A DNA stretch of 64,000 nt from Micropterus salmoides (lineage: Eukaryota; Chordata; Actinopteri; Centrarchiformes; Centrarchidae), in contig NW_024043372.1 of the NCBI RefSeq assembly GCF_014851395.1, forward strand, positions 10,655,969-10,719,968, written 5' to 3'. Position numbers and translations under genes: made by a program. The notes under the pieces were generated by a model, which saw only the letters and a list, made by a program, of their open reading frames with translations, was not told the origin of the DNA and did not search any database. This document shows positions 1 to 12,082 of this stretch, in pieces (position 1 is the stretch's first letter; the number at the start of each line of letters is the position of its first letter).

Positions 1-91
1 GTGTCCATAGGGAAAGGAATAAATATGGTTTAACTTTAAGTTAACAATCCTATATTTCCTTTTAACACTCATCTTTCTTTCTCCATCATAG

Positions 92-126
92 GCCATAGTA
101 CTGGTGCACTGGCTGCTTACAACATG
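92..126 (+). CDS. agtrap: agtrap exon 2
   Basis: A 35-nt exon between an AG acceptor at 90-91 and GTGAGT at 127. It encodes the first hydrophobic stretch, ending LVHWLLTTW with the Trp codon split across the intron. Confidence 0.85.
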
Positions 127-3100
127 GTGAGTGTGAGCACAGTTTTTTTTGCCACATACCTGAGGAATTTTTCTCCTCCTCTGGCACACACACAAAAGCA
201 TATCTACACAGAGACTGTCTCGAAATCTTGAACCTCTTCAACTCCCAATTCCCATACTTGCATAATCAAACATAATTCTTCAAATGTGACTTGTGTCTTG
301 TGTGAATTGTATGTTTGCTGTAGGGGATGTATGGTTGTGTGGCTGCCCCTCTCCTTTGCTTGGGGGAACTTCAGCGTTTTAGCCGTTGGGGTCTGGGCCA
401 TTGCACAGAGGGACTCGATTGATGCTGTGCTTATGGTGAGTATTTGCCTTTATTCCTTCACGCACGCTGCAATCTTAATATCATGTGACACATACAGGAG
501 TCTATCTATAGGCACAGCAATGCATATCCGTGCTAACCTATTTGTCTGTGGAATCTAGGACAATCTGTGAGTGTCCCTTTGAGAAAGATAGCCTTCCCTT
601 AATTCAGCACAGCGTGCAGTAGCTGTGGCTTTTCATGGTCATCAGTTTACAGCACCAGGGGCGGTAGTGTTAGGCCAGTCTTAATTGTGTATTGTGTGTA
701 AATTAGACAGTTTCACAAAAATAAAGACATATATATTTTAAGCCTAAAAACTTAGCCACCTTATCCTAACTCTGAACCACGACTCATGTTTCTATGCTAA
801 CAAGTAGTGCAGCTGCTGACCAGTGGCGCCAAATTACACAAAAGCTAAAAGTGTTTTGGAATAGGCAATAAGAAGAGTTTTTAGAGAGCGCAGTAACCTG
901 TCATTTAGTTTTAGATTGTCCAAAGAAGTTGTCCTGAGCCTGAATGACAATAATGTATACCACCAAGTGTTGCTTGACCTCTTCAGACTTTTTCCCTTCT
1001 CCCTGAACCATGGAAGTATGGGAAGTCCTTACTATGCTTCTGCCTTGTAATTGTAATTCTTCCTGAAGGCTGGGGGTGTGAAGGGAGCTGAGCGGTTTGA
1101 CACAGTTGCTCAGCCATCAGCCATGTTTTTTAATTAGGTGGGGGGTTATTTCCCTACAATTCTTGGCAAATTAGTCCTATTTACATAGTCAAGAACTAGA
1201 CATATCAGTCAATGAGGCAATGTAAGAAAAAAAATAGCTGTCCAGTGCCTTTTTCAATGACACTTTTGACAGCTATGGATTCTGAGCCTTTTACCTTGTA
1301 TACTCTAATGTCCAGTGTCACTGTTGCTCACAGCCAGGGTCCCTCAGGAAAGACTGAGCTGGCCAAAGTGAAAAAAGAAAGTTGAAAGAAGAATTAATGC
1401 ACATATTTCTTTGTGGTTCATGATGCATACTCATATTCAAAGTCAAATCAACCCCTACCTCAATTGCATTAGTTTTGGGAGATGGTGCTCCTTCCTTGTG
1501 CGCTCATTATGTAACCTAGTTTTTTATTTAATTAACTCCAAGTAATTTCAATGTATCTTTTTTCACATATTTAACACACATTTCTTGCTTTTGGTGAATT
1601 ATTTGACATCCCAAAATATGTATTTGACAGTCCCAGATAACAAACGCAGTAGAGACATTTACCCTCAGAAAGCTCTTTTCTCATAATTGGAATGACTTTA
1701 TTTTGTTGCAAGGAATCTTTCCTCATCTTTCTTTGGCATAATTACATAGATATGTTGGCACTTCACAGCATGGAAGCACTTTCCATACTGACACACCATC
1801 TCTGTCCATTAAGATGCCTTTCTCTTTGTTCTTTTTCTGTAGTTTCTGATCGGGATGGTTGTGACAATTTTGACCGACATTATCCATTTTGGGATCTATT
1901 ACCCGCAAATTGATTTAACAACTACCAGAAGGGACTTGTATCGCTTCAGCGCAGGAATGGCCATCCTCAGCCTGCTGCTTAAACCTGTGTCCTGCTTCTT
2001 CGTCTACCAAATGTACCGTGAACGTGGAGGAGATTATAACGTTAACTTTGGTAAGTGCTATAAGATAAGTCAAGTATGTTAGACTGAGTTTGAGTTTGTA
2101 GACTTGAATCGTGGAAGTGATCATATGTGACCACAAGGCTGATTATGAAGAAGAGTGGGTGCTGCACAGATTTCTAGCTCTCATAAAGCAGGAACAGGAA
2201 TTTCAAAAAATTTATTCTTACAGCAGAAGCTGATGATATCTTCCAGCATACTGGATATTTATAGAAAATAAATCAATAAGAAAATCAAGTAAGTGAATTT
2301 GATTCCCTTTTGGGAAGCAGATGACACATAAAATAACAAGGTTTCATTATTAAGTAAGTGCACAGTCTGGGAAATGTGAATTTTCAGAACCAGTGATAAA
2401 CAATCTATAATATCTGAGGTTTCCTACTCCCCACCAGCCCTGAGTGTGACCAAAGCTGGAGGTACAGTGTGATGCATGTGTCCAGGGGCGCTTTGAGATC
2501 CTCCCTATGTTGTTTTATGCATTTTGTCATGAAAGGCCTGCCAAGTGCAGCACAACAGGGATGACTCTGTGCTAAACCACTTGCAGATGATTCCAGAGTC
2601 AAATGAATTAGTTACAGTCACAAGACATTTCAAATGCAGCAAAATATCTGGGCTGCAGTTCGACCGCTCAAGGAAATTATTTCTCAAGTTCACAAGTTGT
2701 TTACAACATTTGTATGTCATTCTGGCCACCAATTTACACTGCATGCAGGACCATATTAATCCCATACGGGCTGGAAAATGTCTGCCATGATAGAAAAATA
2801 GCACAGGATTGATGTGCCAGAGCAGCATGTTTATCCACAGAAATAGAGATTTTGTGATATTATTGGCTGTTGAGTATATAACTTTCTCCTTGTAGGCAAA
2901 CAAATAAGTACACTTCATTGACTGGTCAGGAGATAGCCCACTCAATGTGTGTTCTTTGATTAATCGTGTGTGGCCATTGATTTTAGGACTTGCACTGCTG
3001 AGAGCTTTTCCATCAGAAATCCCACTGAGTTGTTATGCCTGCTGGATGTTTCTCATGGCTTAATCTATATGCATTAACCAAAAGTGGTTTTATTCATCAT

Positions 3101-5898
3101 TTGTAGTGTAGGAATTTGATGATAGTAATGAGAATGGTTCCATATAGGGGTAGTGAGCTTTTCTTACACTCGCTCAGTGTTTGCCTTCATAAATAGAACA
3201 TAAAAAAAGGATGAACATAAAGAAAGAGTTGGGTGTGTAATGTGATATAAACTGTAATTTTTACTAGCTAAAATAGTAATTTATTACACTGCACATTGGG
3301 GAAAGTAATGAAATGTTTCCTACATTGTAACCAACAATGTAACAAAAATACTTCACCTGATTTGACTGTCTCTGTGGTTTTACTTTAACACCACATACAC
3401 ACAGCAGGTATATCTATTAGACTGTGATTGGCTGCATAGTGACTGATGAATGTAGCTAATGTTAATTTCAGACAATTTGTATTTTAATTGCTGCATGATT
3501 GCAAAGCTGCCATCAACCTGGTTCCCTGCTGCACCAAGCACTCTGGGAACCAGGCAATCGGGTGCATGTGAGTAAATTGTTGATTCAGGTATTCAGGTAT
3601 ACCTCATTTTTGATTGGCAGCCCTCTTATGCTGGTTTAAATCACTCTGGTTTTGTATATTTAGTTTTATTTATACATTGCTTAATACAAGGCTGTAGGAC
3701 TGAGTGATCACACCTTAAATTAAACACTTGCTAAACAACTCCCCTGAACTTTGAGGCCGGTCAGGCTTTGGATTTCTCCACATGCTGAAGCAGTGTGTAT
3801 GGAGATGTAATAAGAGCCATAGTTGGTATACGAAATATTTTGGCATGCCCAGCTAACTAGTTTACTTCCTTCCATAGTAATGTTAACTTCACAGTGGTTT
3901 GGTTCACTGTCTACCTTTTATAAGACCTTCAAGCGACTAACAGCAAATCTAGTGATTTATTCAGACCATCAGAGGGAAAGTGAGAAATATACAAAGGTAT
4001 TATTGTAATTATATTGTAATTGTGAATGTATTCCCATACGTGTCGCTCAGAGCAATCTCAGTCAGTGGCTCTCCCTCTCCTCTCGCACCATGCGTACGCA
4101 GGTAGGATTGAGACCGAGTCCCCACCATTAGTGACATGAAATATCCGCCCTTGTCAGCTAGATTGTGGTTACGTGTTGTCTGTTGTGTTTCCTGTTATGA
4201 TTTGACTATTTGCCTTGTGTCTTTTCTCTTCCTCGCTGCCTTGACCTTTGACTTCTCAGACTTGGAAACCTCTGTGGACAGTCGATGCACTACGGATAGT
4301 GCTGACAGTGCCTTTATTGGCCGCCGATATTGATTCCAGGCTTCTTCCTTTTTACCATTTCTCTTCTCCAATCATCCTCTTCCATCCTCTTGCACACAGG
4401 AAGTAAGATTACAAATCAGGCTGCAGGACAAAAAAGAAACGGACATTTCATTTTCTTGGTATTTCTCTCTTGTTGGCTTGTTTATGTTCTGTTGTCCATC
4501 TTTCTCTTTTTAATTATTTATGTATCCTTTCATCTGTCTCTTCCCACCTCCGTCAGTCCTCATTACCCTCCCATACCTTCCTGAATAGCTGTATTTGTCA
4601 GTAAAGTATCATTGTATTGATATCTATTGTATTATATGGGGTTATATGAATCTACAAGTTTGCATCAATGTATTATTCATTATTTTACTCTCCAGACACC
4701 TAATTTCTGTTTGTGTATTCTGTTTGCATATATTTAAAGCAGAGCTGCATGATGGTGCACATTCTTAAATCATCCTAATTAAAATCAACATAATGTTGAC
4801 TTATAATAGACAATGATTGTGACCTGAATGTGAAATGTGAAAAAGAGTAAGGTTGTTGATGAGCAACATGATGATGAAGTATTTATTTTAGGATTACTAA
4901 TGTATTTTTATGCTTTAAAATAAAATAAAATAATAAACATCCCAGTTGTACAGTATTAGTAAAACTCATCCAAACCCTCTGCAAAGAAAGTAAATGGCTT
5001 GTTTGATTAGCATTGATATGTGCATGTTTGTCACAGTAATAGGACTCTGGGCCATGCAGAGGTAAGAGTGTTTGAACTTCCCAAAACACATCATTGGTAT
5101 TCTGGCCATGTCAGAGTCAGGGCTGTATGTTTTTGAGCATCATAGGGAGTCCTGTCAGACTTTTCAGATGGAGTATCAGTGCCTTCATGTAATCCATTAT
5201 AAAACATGTTTACATTAGATATGATGCACCAAGTCAGGTTTTCAATGTAAACTGGATTACTTATATCAGAAAATTCTGCTCATTCGAGAAAGGCTTTTTA
5301 AGGACTCATTCTCAAAACACTGATGGTGGTCTGTTTCTCTGGCCAAATTCTCTCCCATTAGTCACAGAACAGAACAAGCAGATAATCAGACAGTAGTGGA
5401 TGTAAAAAGAGTGATGAAATGAGAGGAATTTCAGAACTCAGCAAGGATTTTTTTTTTATTTTTTATGTAATTTGCTGTTTTCTCAATCCAGCGTCCGTCA
5501 GAGGAAATGTGGGCTTTACTGTATGTTGGCAAAGACCTGAGTTTCCAACGGTATAACCAGTATTTATCCAGAGGGGGCCAGATGCTCAAGTCAGGATAAC
5601 AAATCAGCCCAACTGTGTCATGAATCTGAAATGAGTGTGAACCTTTGCGTTTAAATATGTATATTGCAAGATCCTTGATTAGTTGCAGTGTTTCTAAGCA
5701 GATATGATTATGAATATTACAATTGTATTGCAGAGGTTGTGTGTGTTGATGATGTTTTGGCTTGTCTCTGCAGGTTTCCCCTCTGTATCACGGAACAGAG
5801 ATGCCTACCAGTCCATTGACCAGGAGAATGAGTCTTCCAGCCCAGCCAATCCCTTCAACCAGGCCCAGGACAGCAAACCAGGAGTCCGCACATACTGA
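92..5898 (+). CDS. agtrap: agtrap, type-1 angiotensin II receptor-associated protein (5' partial)
   Basis: Coding exons in the window are 92-126, 324-435, 1843-2050 and 5774-5898; phases join without a break and give 159 residues plus TGA. Exon 1, which in human encodes only about nine residues, is outside the window. The family protein is a small multi-pass membrane protein that binds the cytoplasmic tail of the AT1 angiotensin receptor and favours its internalisation. Visible signatures are HWLLTTWG, WAIAQRDSIDA, AGMAILSLLLKP and VYQMYRERGG, all close to human AGTRAP as I recall it, followed by a hydrophilic Ser/Asn-rich tail. Three hydrophobic stretches fit membrane segments. The gene converges on rnf207 downstream. 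A possible alternative last exon lies in the final intron (4260-4333). Confidence 0.93.
324..435 (+). CDS. agtrap: agtrap exon 3
   Basis: Acceptor TAG at 321-323 and donor GTGAGT at 436. Encodes FAWGNFSVLAVGVWAIAQRD and the following SIDAVLM, a strongly conserved AGTRAP segment. Confidence 0.9.
436..1842 (+). other. agtrap intron 3
   Basis: GT-AG intron of 1.4 kb. I see no gene, repeat or structured element in it. Confidence 0.8.
1843..2050 (+). CDS. agtrap: agtrap exon 4
   Basis: Acceptor TAG at 1840-1842 and donor GTAAGT at 2051. Encodes 69 residues covering two hydrophobic segments and the conserved FVYQMYRERGG motif. Confidence 0.92.
3517..3554. repeat. short inverted repeat (hairpin) in agtrap intron 4
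   Basis: CCTGGTTCCC at 3517-3526 is the perfect reverse complement of GGGAACCAGG at 3545-3554. The 18-nt loop contains a further TGCT/AGCA pairing. Confidence 0.6.
4260..4333 (+). CDS. possible alternative terminal exon of agtrap
   Basis: A pyrimidine-rich stretch ending in TTCTCAG (4253-4259) precedes a 74-nt reading frame that is in phase with agtrap exon 4. It would give a 24-residue Ser/Asp/Thr-rich tail starting DLETSVDSRC and ending GRRY before TGA at 4331-4333. I know of no such AGTRAP isoform. It could equally be a chance acceptor. Confidence 0.25.
5774..5898 (+). CDS. agtrap: agtrap exon 5 (last coding exon)
   Basis: Acceptor CAG at 5771-5773. Encodes a 40-residue cytosolic tail with RDAYQSIDQ, matching the human RSAYQTID region, then TGA at 5896-5898. 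Confidence 0.9.
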
Positions 5899-7440
5899 GA
5901 GAACCAGGTGGTGAACAATGCAGTGCTTTCCTCTGACTTTTTATAGTGTTTAGGTGCAATTTTTACAATCGTTTCCACATCGGTTCCTGTGTTTTGTACA
6001 GTAATCCTGCTTCAGATTGCAACATATTGAATACTTTTTATTAAGATAAATCATTAGCTCTGTTAGGGTTTTATAGTGGAATATGGCATAATTAAACCTA
6101 TTAATTTTTTTCTTCAAAGGTGGTAACGTATTTTGCTAAGCTGGCACAATAATAAGAATACAGAGGAAACACTGCTCCACCACTTCCATGCTGTGTTACT
6201 GTTGTTTCCTATTTTTGGTAGAGAGGTGTTGAATGGAACTGTTGTGTCTGCAGCATTTTTGTCAGTTTACTTTTTCCAAGTGGGTCAATTTTATAAATGT
6301 GGCACTTATAGACATTAAGAGTCTTGTCCGTTTCTCTTTGTGATCTGTAGATTATTATGTTCTCCTTGTGTGCAGTATTTAATTATTATTTTCCAACTAG
6401 TCCTTGCTTTATGGCACTGCAACGCTGGACAGTTTTTAAAACAAGAGAACTGAAATGAATGTTCATTGTCGTGTCGTTTTCAGGAACAAGAGCTGTAAAA
6501 CCCTTTGACTGAGTTGAAGACATGATGACCAAATTAACATACAGGCTTTCATAGTACAGTGCAGCACACAGACAGGCACTGTTCTTTTATCTTGATGTTG
6601 ATCTATGCAAAGACTGTATTAGGAGTATTATCACGTCTAATGCTGTAACAATGAAAAATAGATTAAAACTTAAAAACTTTTGTAATGAGTAAGTAATGAT
6701 CAGTCTGTGCATAAGCAAAGCGACATTTTCTTATTTAAAACTATTTTAATGTATTATTCTTATGTAGTTGTCATAAGTAAACTTGTTTCAGTAAATTACA
6801 GACCACATACTGTGCAGCCTGTGATAGCTGTTGATCTGTTAGAATATGTCTTTACTGTATACGGACTGTATTCACAAAAGTTAAATGAAGAGTTTTAAGC
6901 CTTGAAATGTTTACATTTAATATTTGTAGCATTAAATTTGCCTATTTGCCTTAACATCAACTCTCAGTTTTAGTGTGCAAATTACATAATGTTGATGGCA
7001 GTTAGGAAGGTGGACACTGTGGCTGCAGGATTGATTTTACTGAGCGGTTGGATCATTTGGATTTGTTTTTACAGTCAGTTCTCTTTTGAAAGTGTTTCAA
7101 GCTTTGAGTTCCTGTTTTGAAATCATGATAACCTATGTGACAGACTGGAGATGTGGATGTCGGTCACGGAATGGTACTGTGAAATTGTCACTGCTGTAGT
7201 ACCGGAGGCTCTTGAGTCATACAGATCATAATAAGTAATAATAATAAGTGCATATTAATGTATATTTGCTTATTTGCATATCTCATGTAATTATACCTTA
7301 ACTCAGTTAATCCAACTGTACGCTAGTGAGCCTAAGAACCCCTTACTACAACACTGCATTACCACATGATCCACTTGTATTGCAACTGCAGTTTGTTGCA
7401 CTTTTTATGACGTTAGAAAATAAATTTTAGAAAATCAACA
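5899..7440 (+). other. agtrap 3' untranslated region (extent inferred)
   Basis: AT-rich, no coding potential. It runs from the stop codon to the first good poly(A) signal AATAAA at 7419-7424. A second AATAAA at 7627-7632 could extend it. Confidence 0.5.
7419..7424 (+). terminator. candidate agtrap polyadenylation signal
   Basis: Perfect AATAAA about 1.5 kb after the stop codon, in an AT-rich stretch. Another AATAAA lies at 7627-7632. Which one is used cannot be told from sequence. Confidence 0.4.
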
Positions 7441-7640
7441 AGCATCTATAAAAAAAAAAAATTTGAAAAAAATGAAAATACTGCAGCTTCAAATTTGGGC
7501 CAGGTTTTTCCTAATGTTCTTTTTATGACTGGTCATATTTTGTTTTGGTATTCCAACATGAGAGTGCTCGTTGTTGTTTCTGATTGGACATTTTATGTGG
7601 CAAGTGTCTGTATTATTTCTTCTTAAAATAAAGAAGAACA

Positions 7641-10600
7641 AGGTAGAACATTAGTTGAATGAAGTTTTATAACACAGATAAACTCTGTACACAGAGGATT
7701 AACATAGTGTTTGCATCTGTATGCACAGCAACTTGAATTTTGAGACCCCTGTCAGATTTTTCTCTGTCTATTCTTCTCTCATGCATTTCTTCTTCTTCTC
7801 TGTCACACCTCTGTTTACTCTCCCCCAGCTCCTCTCCAAGATCTCTGTACTGCCCTGCTTATATTTAACCAACCAAACCACACATATATCTTCCTGCTTT
7901 TCCCTTTTTTTTTCACTTCACTGTGCATATTCCCAGAGCCATACCACATCCAGTCTTTTCAATAAATGCCAAAATGTGTCAAAATGTAATTCAACCATTA
8001 AGTAGGCCTACAATATGCACTACAACAGCCGTTGAGTTAAAATGACACAAAAATGCTAAAAACATGAAGGTGAAAGATTTATTTTCTGCCTGCTGCCTCT
8101 TGCATTGCAAATACAACAAGATTAATTATGGTGATAATGCTGTGTGCACCTGGGATGTAAAAACACCTGATTTTCATATTTCACCCATATCCCTGGTGAA
8201 AACAAGTGTTCTTGAGTGAATTACAGTATAAGTATTGAAGTAGTACACACAGAATATGAACTTGTAGTCAAGGTTTCTGTCCCTGATGGCTTTCATTATC
8301 GTGAAGCGGGAGTAACTCTGGTTGGTTTGAATGGTCTATTGTCCTTAGGTGTGTAGGCTGTGGAGCCGTGAGCCCTTGAGGGAAGTAATTTGTTTGTATA
8401 TAACATGGATGGAAGTTATATTACTGCTGCAGCAACAGAAGAAATCTTGTACACATGAATACATACTAACATTACATAAACCACAACAGCTGCATGTTCA
8501 GCACCTCACAGTACAGCCCAATTATTTGTACTTTCTAAATATGAGCAGTAAACACCACATTTTGGTGTCCGTCCATCTGGAGCCAAAACACCAGAGCTGC
8601 CGCAAAAAGTGGCCTTATAAAAAGTTACACATCTATCTCAGCAGTAATAAAAATAAAAAATAAAGTACTTTTATCATTATAGTAAGTGCATATTAATGTA
8701 AGTCTTAGTCAATTGTCTAGCCTACATCCAAAACTTATTTTTACTAAGTAACCTTGCAGTTCAATTTTATGGTTCATTGTAAGGGTTCATAATTTCAGAA
8801 CAATTTCCTAATACCTTCCCAGTAAGTCTCCTGAAAGAACTACGTAATGCGGTGCTAAATATGGGAAAAAAATAGAGACCATATTAAAATGGTACTCTTC
8901 TATTAAATATGTTATTTAATAATTAAAATGAATTAATTCCAAATAATTTATTGCATAACTTAGAATAGTCTTTTTGACAGTACACAGCAGATCAGCTCAG
9001 CATGAAATCAATGGGAAAAAAATGTGAAAAACATTCTCAATTACTATTACTACTTCCCTATAATTGGCACCAGATTACATATTGTTATTCAGGAAACCTA
9101 CTAGGAAATGAAAATACTATTTGGACCATTAGGATTACCTAGTTACTTTACCTGTATTAATCAGATGTTTTGTAAACTAGTGCTCAATAGAAGCACCAAA
9201 ACATGTTTGGATAAACAAACCAACATAAATATTGTTGACCAAGTCCTGAATTATCCAGCTGACACGTCACTCTTAGGAATGAAGATATATACTAACTTTC
9301 TCATGAGTTTCATTGAAAGTTAACGCAGCAGAATTCCCAACCAAAAAAAAGAGAAATAATTCAGAGGCTACAGAGCCAGTTTGCACTGATGTATTAACAT
9401 CTACAATATGTTGGTTATACTGTATGTCAGTCAATAGCTGTCCATAAAATGAAGGAATCCAATTTCCACTGAATCCTGTTGTGCTTTCTTTCTTTACTTT
9501 TTGTGAAAGCATCAGGGAGAGATGTTAATTAATGAGTAACCTGTGTTAATGGTTCATTTCTGCTGAGCTCCTGACCAGAATGGGAGGCTGTGATGATGAG
9601 GATGGTGAGGGTGAAGGAGGAGAGAGAGAAGAAAAGAGGAGGTGAAGATGTAGGGGGAGGTATGGCCAGCAGCCCAACAAGCTGTTGATTAATAAGGAGC
9701 TGCTGGGCTGCCTCTCCTGAGTCTTGCATGCATGCAGGTTTGACACATCCTCAGGCTCACACCTGTGATTCCGTGTCAAGGACAAGCTAGCACGCTGCCA
9801 TTGTTGGTCGATGCAATAAAAGGAACTCAATTTGTCAGCTCTGTTATTGCATTAGTGACAATCCCCAGAGAGGTTTTCAAAGAAAGCATTTGTAGGCTTC
9901 AGGCCTGTAGACTTCCAACACAATAAGAAACGACTTATTTACAGCATCTTGAAGTGACCAATATTTCTTAAATCAAATTGGCCAGCAGATTTTGGTAAAG
10001 GTATCTGTGTTGTTTATTCCTGATAAAGTATATGACAATAAAAATAACAATGTTTACTCTATTATAATTTTAAAATAGAAAATCCACTGCACATATGAAT
10101 AGAAAGGTAAATAACGATTGAAACAACACAAAAAAATAACCATTTTTATTCAACAGGCTATATTTTACATATACCTTTTTTCTCATTTTTCTTTGTTTCT
10201 TTTATATTTTTGCTATTTTTCTTAGTCCCATTTCACCAATCGTCTGTTTTCTTTCTTGATTCTCAGAAAACAAGAGCTCAGTACACTGGACTTTCGGGAC
10301 TGAGCCCAGACTAAAATATCTTTGCATACTAAAATGCTTTTAAATAAACAAATATAAAGAAAAATGCAAATAGCCTGTTTCTGACACACTTCCAGAAGTA
10401 GGCCAAGAAGATGGGACTAAAAATATGACCCTCAGAGCTGCTGGGGTCAAATGAAAAACCAATGGCTATGACTCCTGGGTTAATTATACAGCATAGGGGC
10501 AGTGAGTGATAAAGAATATTGACGTGCTTTGACTTACATGTCTCTAATTGAGTTTAGGTGCACAGATCTTCGAAGTGTGAAGATCTCATTAAAGAAAGGG

Positions 10601-11044
10601 ATGGAGCAATAGTCTCCATAAATCTTAAATATTACTTAGACAATATTACTTAACCTGCACCTGCTGCCTGCTACTCTGTGGCTAACAAAACAACAAGAAA
10701 CAGTCTTAAAAGCCCTCAGAGATTAAACCACTGTTCACATGTGAAATTGATTCAGGGATGACATTTTTATGCCTCAAGCATCTCTAGTCCCCAGGTAGCG
10801 CACCCTCAACCCTTGACCTTTTCACACTTCGGCCTTGTGCATCTGTCACTGGCGATAACGGCATCAAAATTGATTCCAATCACCCTCCATACCATGGTAG
10901 TCAGCACGGAAGGGGGTAAACAAATTCCTCGCCACAAGGCATGTCAGTGATTGGTTTTATATGCTGAAAATTAAATAAAGTAAACACTGTTAAAAAAAAC
11001 AAGCTGCTTTTTGTCTCCTGGGGTGTGTTCCTGTAAGGAGGCTA
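7641..11044. other. spacer between agtrap and the transposon complex
   Basis: AT-rich non-coding DNA. Short open frames on both strands show no family resemblance. There is a CT/GA-rich stretch near 9560-9730. No gene recognised. Confidence 0.6.
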
Positions 11045-11628
11045 AGGCCATATCCACACTACTCTGTTTTAGTTTACAAACGGAGAATTTAAACTAATAT
11101 GATCTCCGTCCACACCAGCATTTTTAGCTGCGTTTTGGAGTTGATCTCCATCTCCATTAAAACAACTGAAAACGCACATCTATTGGCCGTTCAGGTACAC
11201 TGGGCATGCGTGTGCCAGTGTAAACAAGAAGCAGATGGTCTCTTCCTAGTTGCAGAAGATTTGGCAAAAGAAAAAATAAATACAACAATAAGGAGCTGGG
11301 ATTGTTACTGAACGTAACACAGGAGTGTGGTGGCGGGAAAACAGACTGGGAGTCGTTGCAAAGTAAATACGGCGACTTGCACAGTACAAATGTAGGCAGA
11401 TAACTGTTATTTGCACAGTACATAATATTTTAATAAAAATACCATGTCTACGGAAGCCCTAAGCAGCCATCGATTCATATCTTTATTTTACTAATAATTA
11501 TCTCATGATCTTGAGAAAACAAATGTTGTTTTCCCGTGATAACAAGCTAATTTTCTTGTGATCTTGAGATAACAAAAGAGTAGTTTAACGCAGGGGTTGG
11601 CAAGAACAGTTCTTAATGGTAATTTGAA

Positions 11629-11700
11629 GGTGGTTAGCTCAGTAAGTAAGGTACATGACTAGTAGGATTGAGATTGTGAGTTTGATCCTCATTGAAGACC
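11629..11700 (+). repeat. tRNA-like sequence, left arm
   Basis: Contains an A-box-like TTAGCTCAGTAAG from 11634 and a B-box-like GAGTTTGATCC at 11678-11688, with a T-arm that can pair GTGAG with CTCAT around a 7-nt loop. The anticodon stem pairs poorly, so this is a tRNA-derived repeat part and not a working tRNA gene. Confidence 0.55.
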
Positions 11701-12002
11701 AATTTAAATATTTTTTTTCATATTCCTCTTCAACAAAGTTGTTATGAAGATGACTGATTCACATGCTCACAATTAATCACATGCTGGAGTGTGTGCTGTC
11801 GATTGGTCCACATTCATCAACCTATGGACTTTTGATTTCCCGATCATTCCCAGGCAAAGGAAATTCATCTGCTTCTCATCCAGGGGAATCCATTTAACTA
11901 CACATTTCCTGATGACTATTTCAGAACCTTTGAAATAGCCTTCAGGAAATATGTGATTTGTTGAAGAGAATGATTAAAAAACACACAAAAGAAGAATAAA
12001 AA

Positions 12003-12082
12003 AAACTTTGCTGAGGGGTCAAACCTTCAATCCCTGGGATGCAAGTCCTGCACTCTACAAACTGAGCTAAATGGTAACTCAT
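12003..12082 (-). repeat. tRNA-like sequence, right arm (opposite orientation)
   Basis: On the minus strand it reads an A-box-like TTAGCTCAGTTTGTAG (12055-12070) and a B-box-like GGTTTGACCCC (12015-12025). A CTTGCAT anticodon-loop-like word lies between them, reminiscent of tRNA-Ala(TGC). Stem pairing is incomplete. It faces the copy in the left arm. Confidence 0.5.

Larger units (their letters stand above)
2051..5773 (+). other. agtrap intron 4
   Basis: GT-AG intron of 3.7 kb. It holds a perfect 10-bp hairpin at 3517-3554 and the candidate alternative exon at 4260-4333; otherwise nothing recognised. Confidence 0.8.

Noticed and set aside
2505..2945. 146-codon minus-strand frame in agtrap intron 4
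   Set aside because: No domain or family resemblance, biased composition typical of chance frames, no splice or promoter support.
11629..12082. Functional tRNA genes
   Set aside because: A/B boxes are present, but anticodon and acceptor stems do not pair properly, and both lie inside a transposon.
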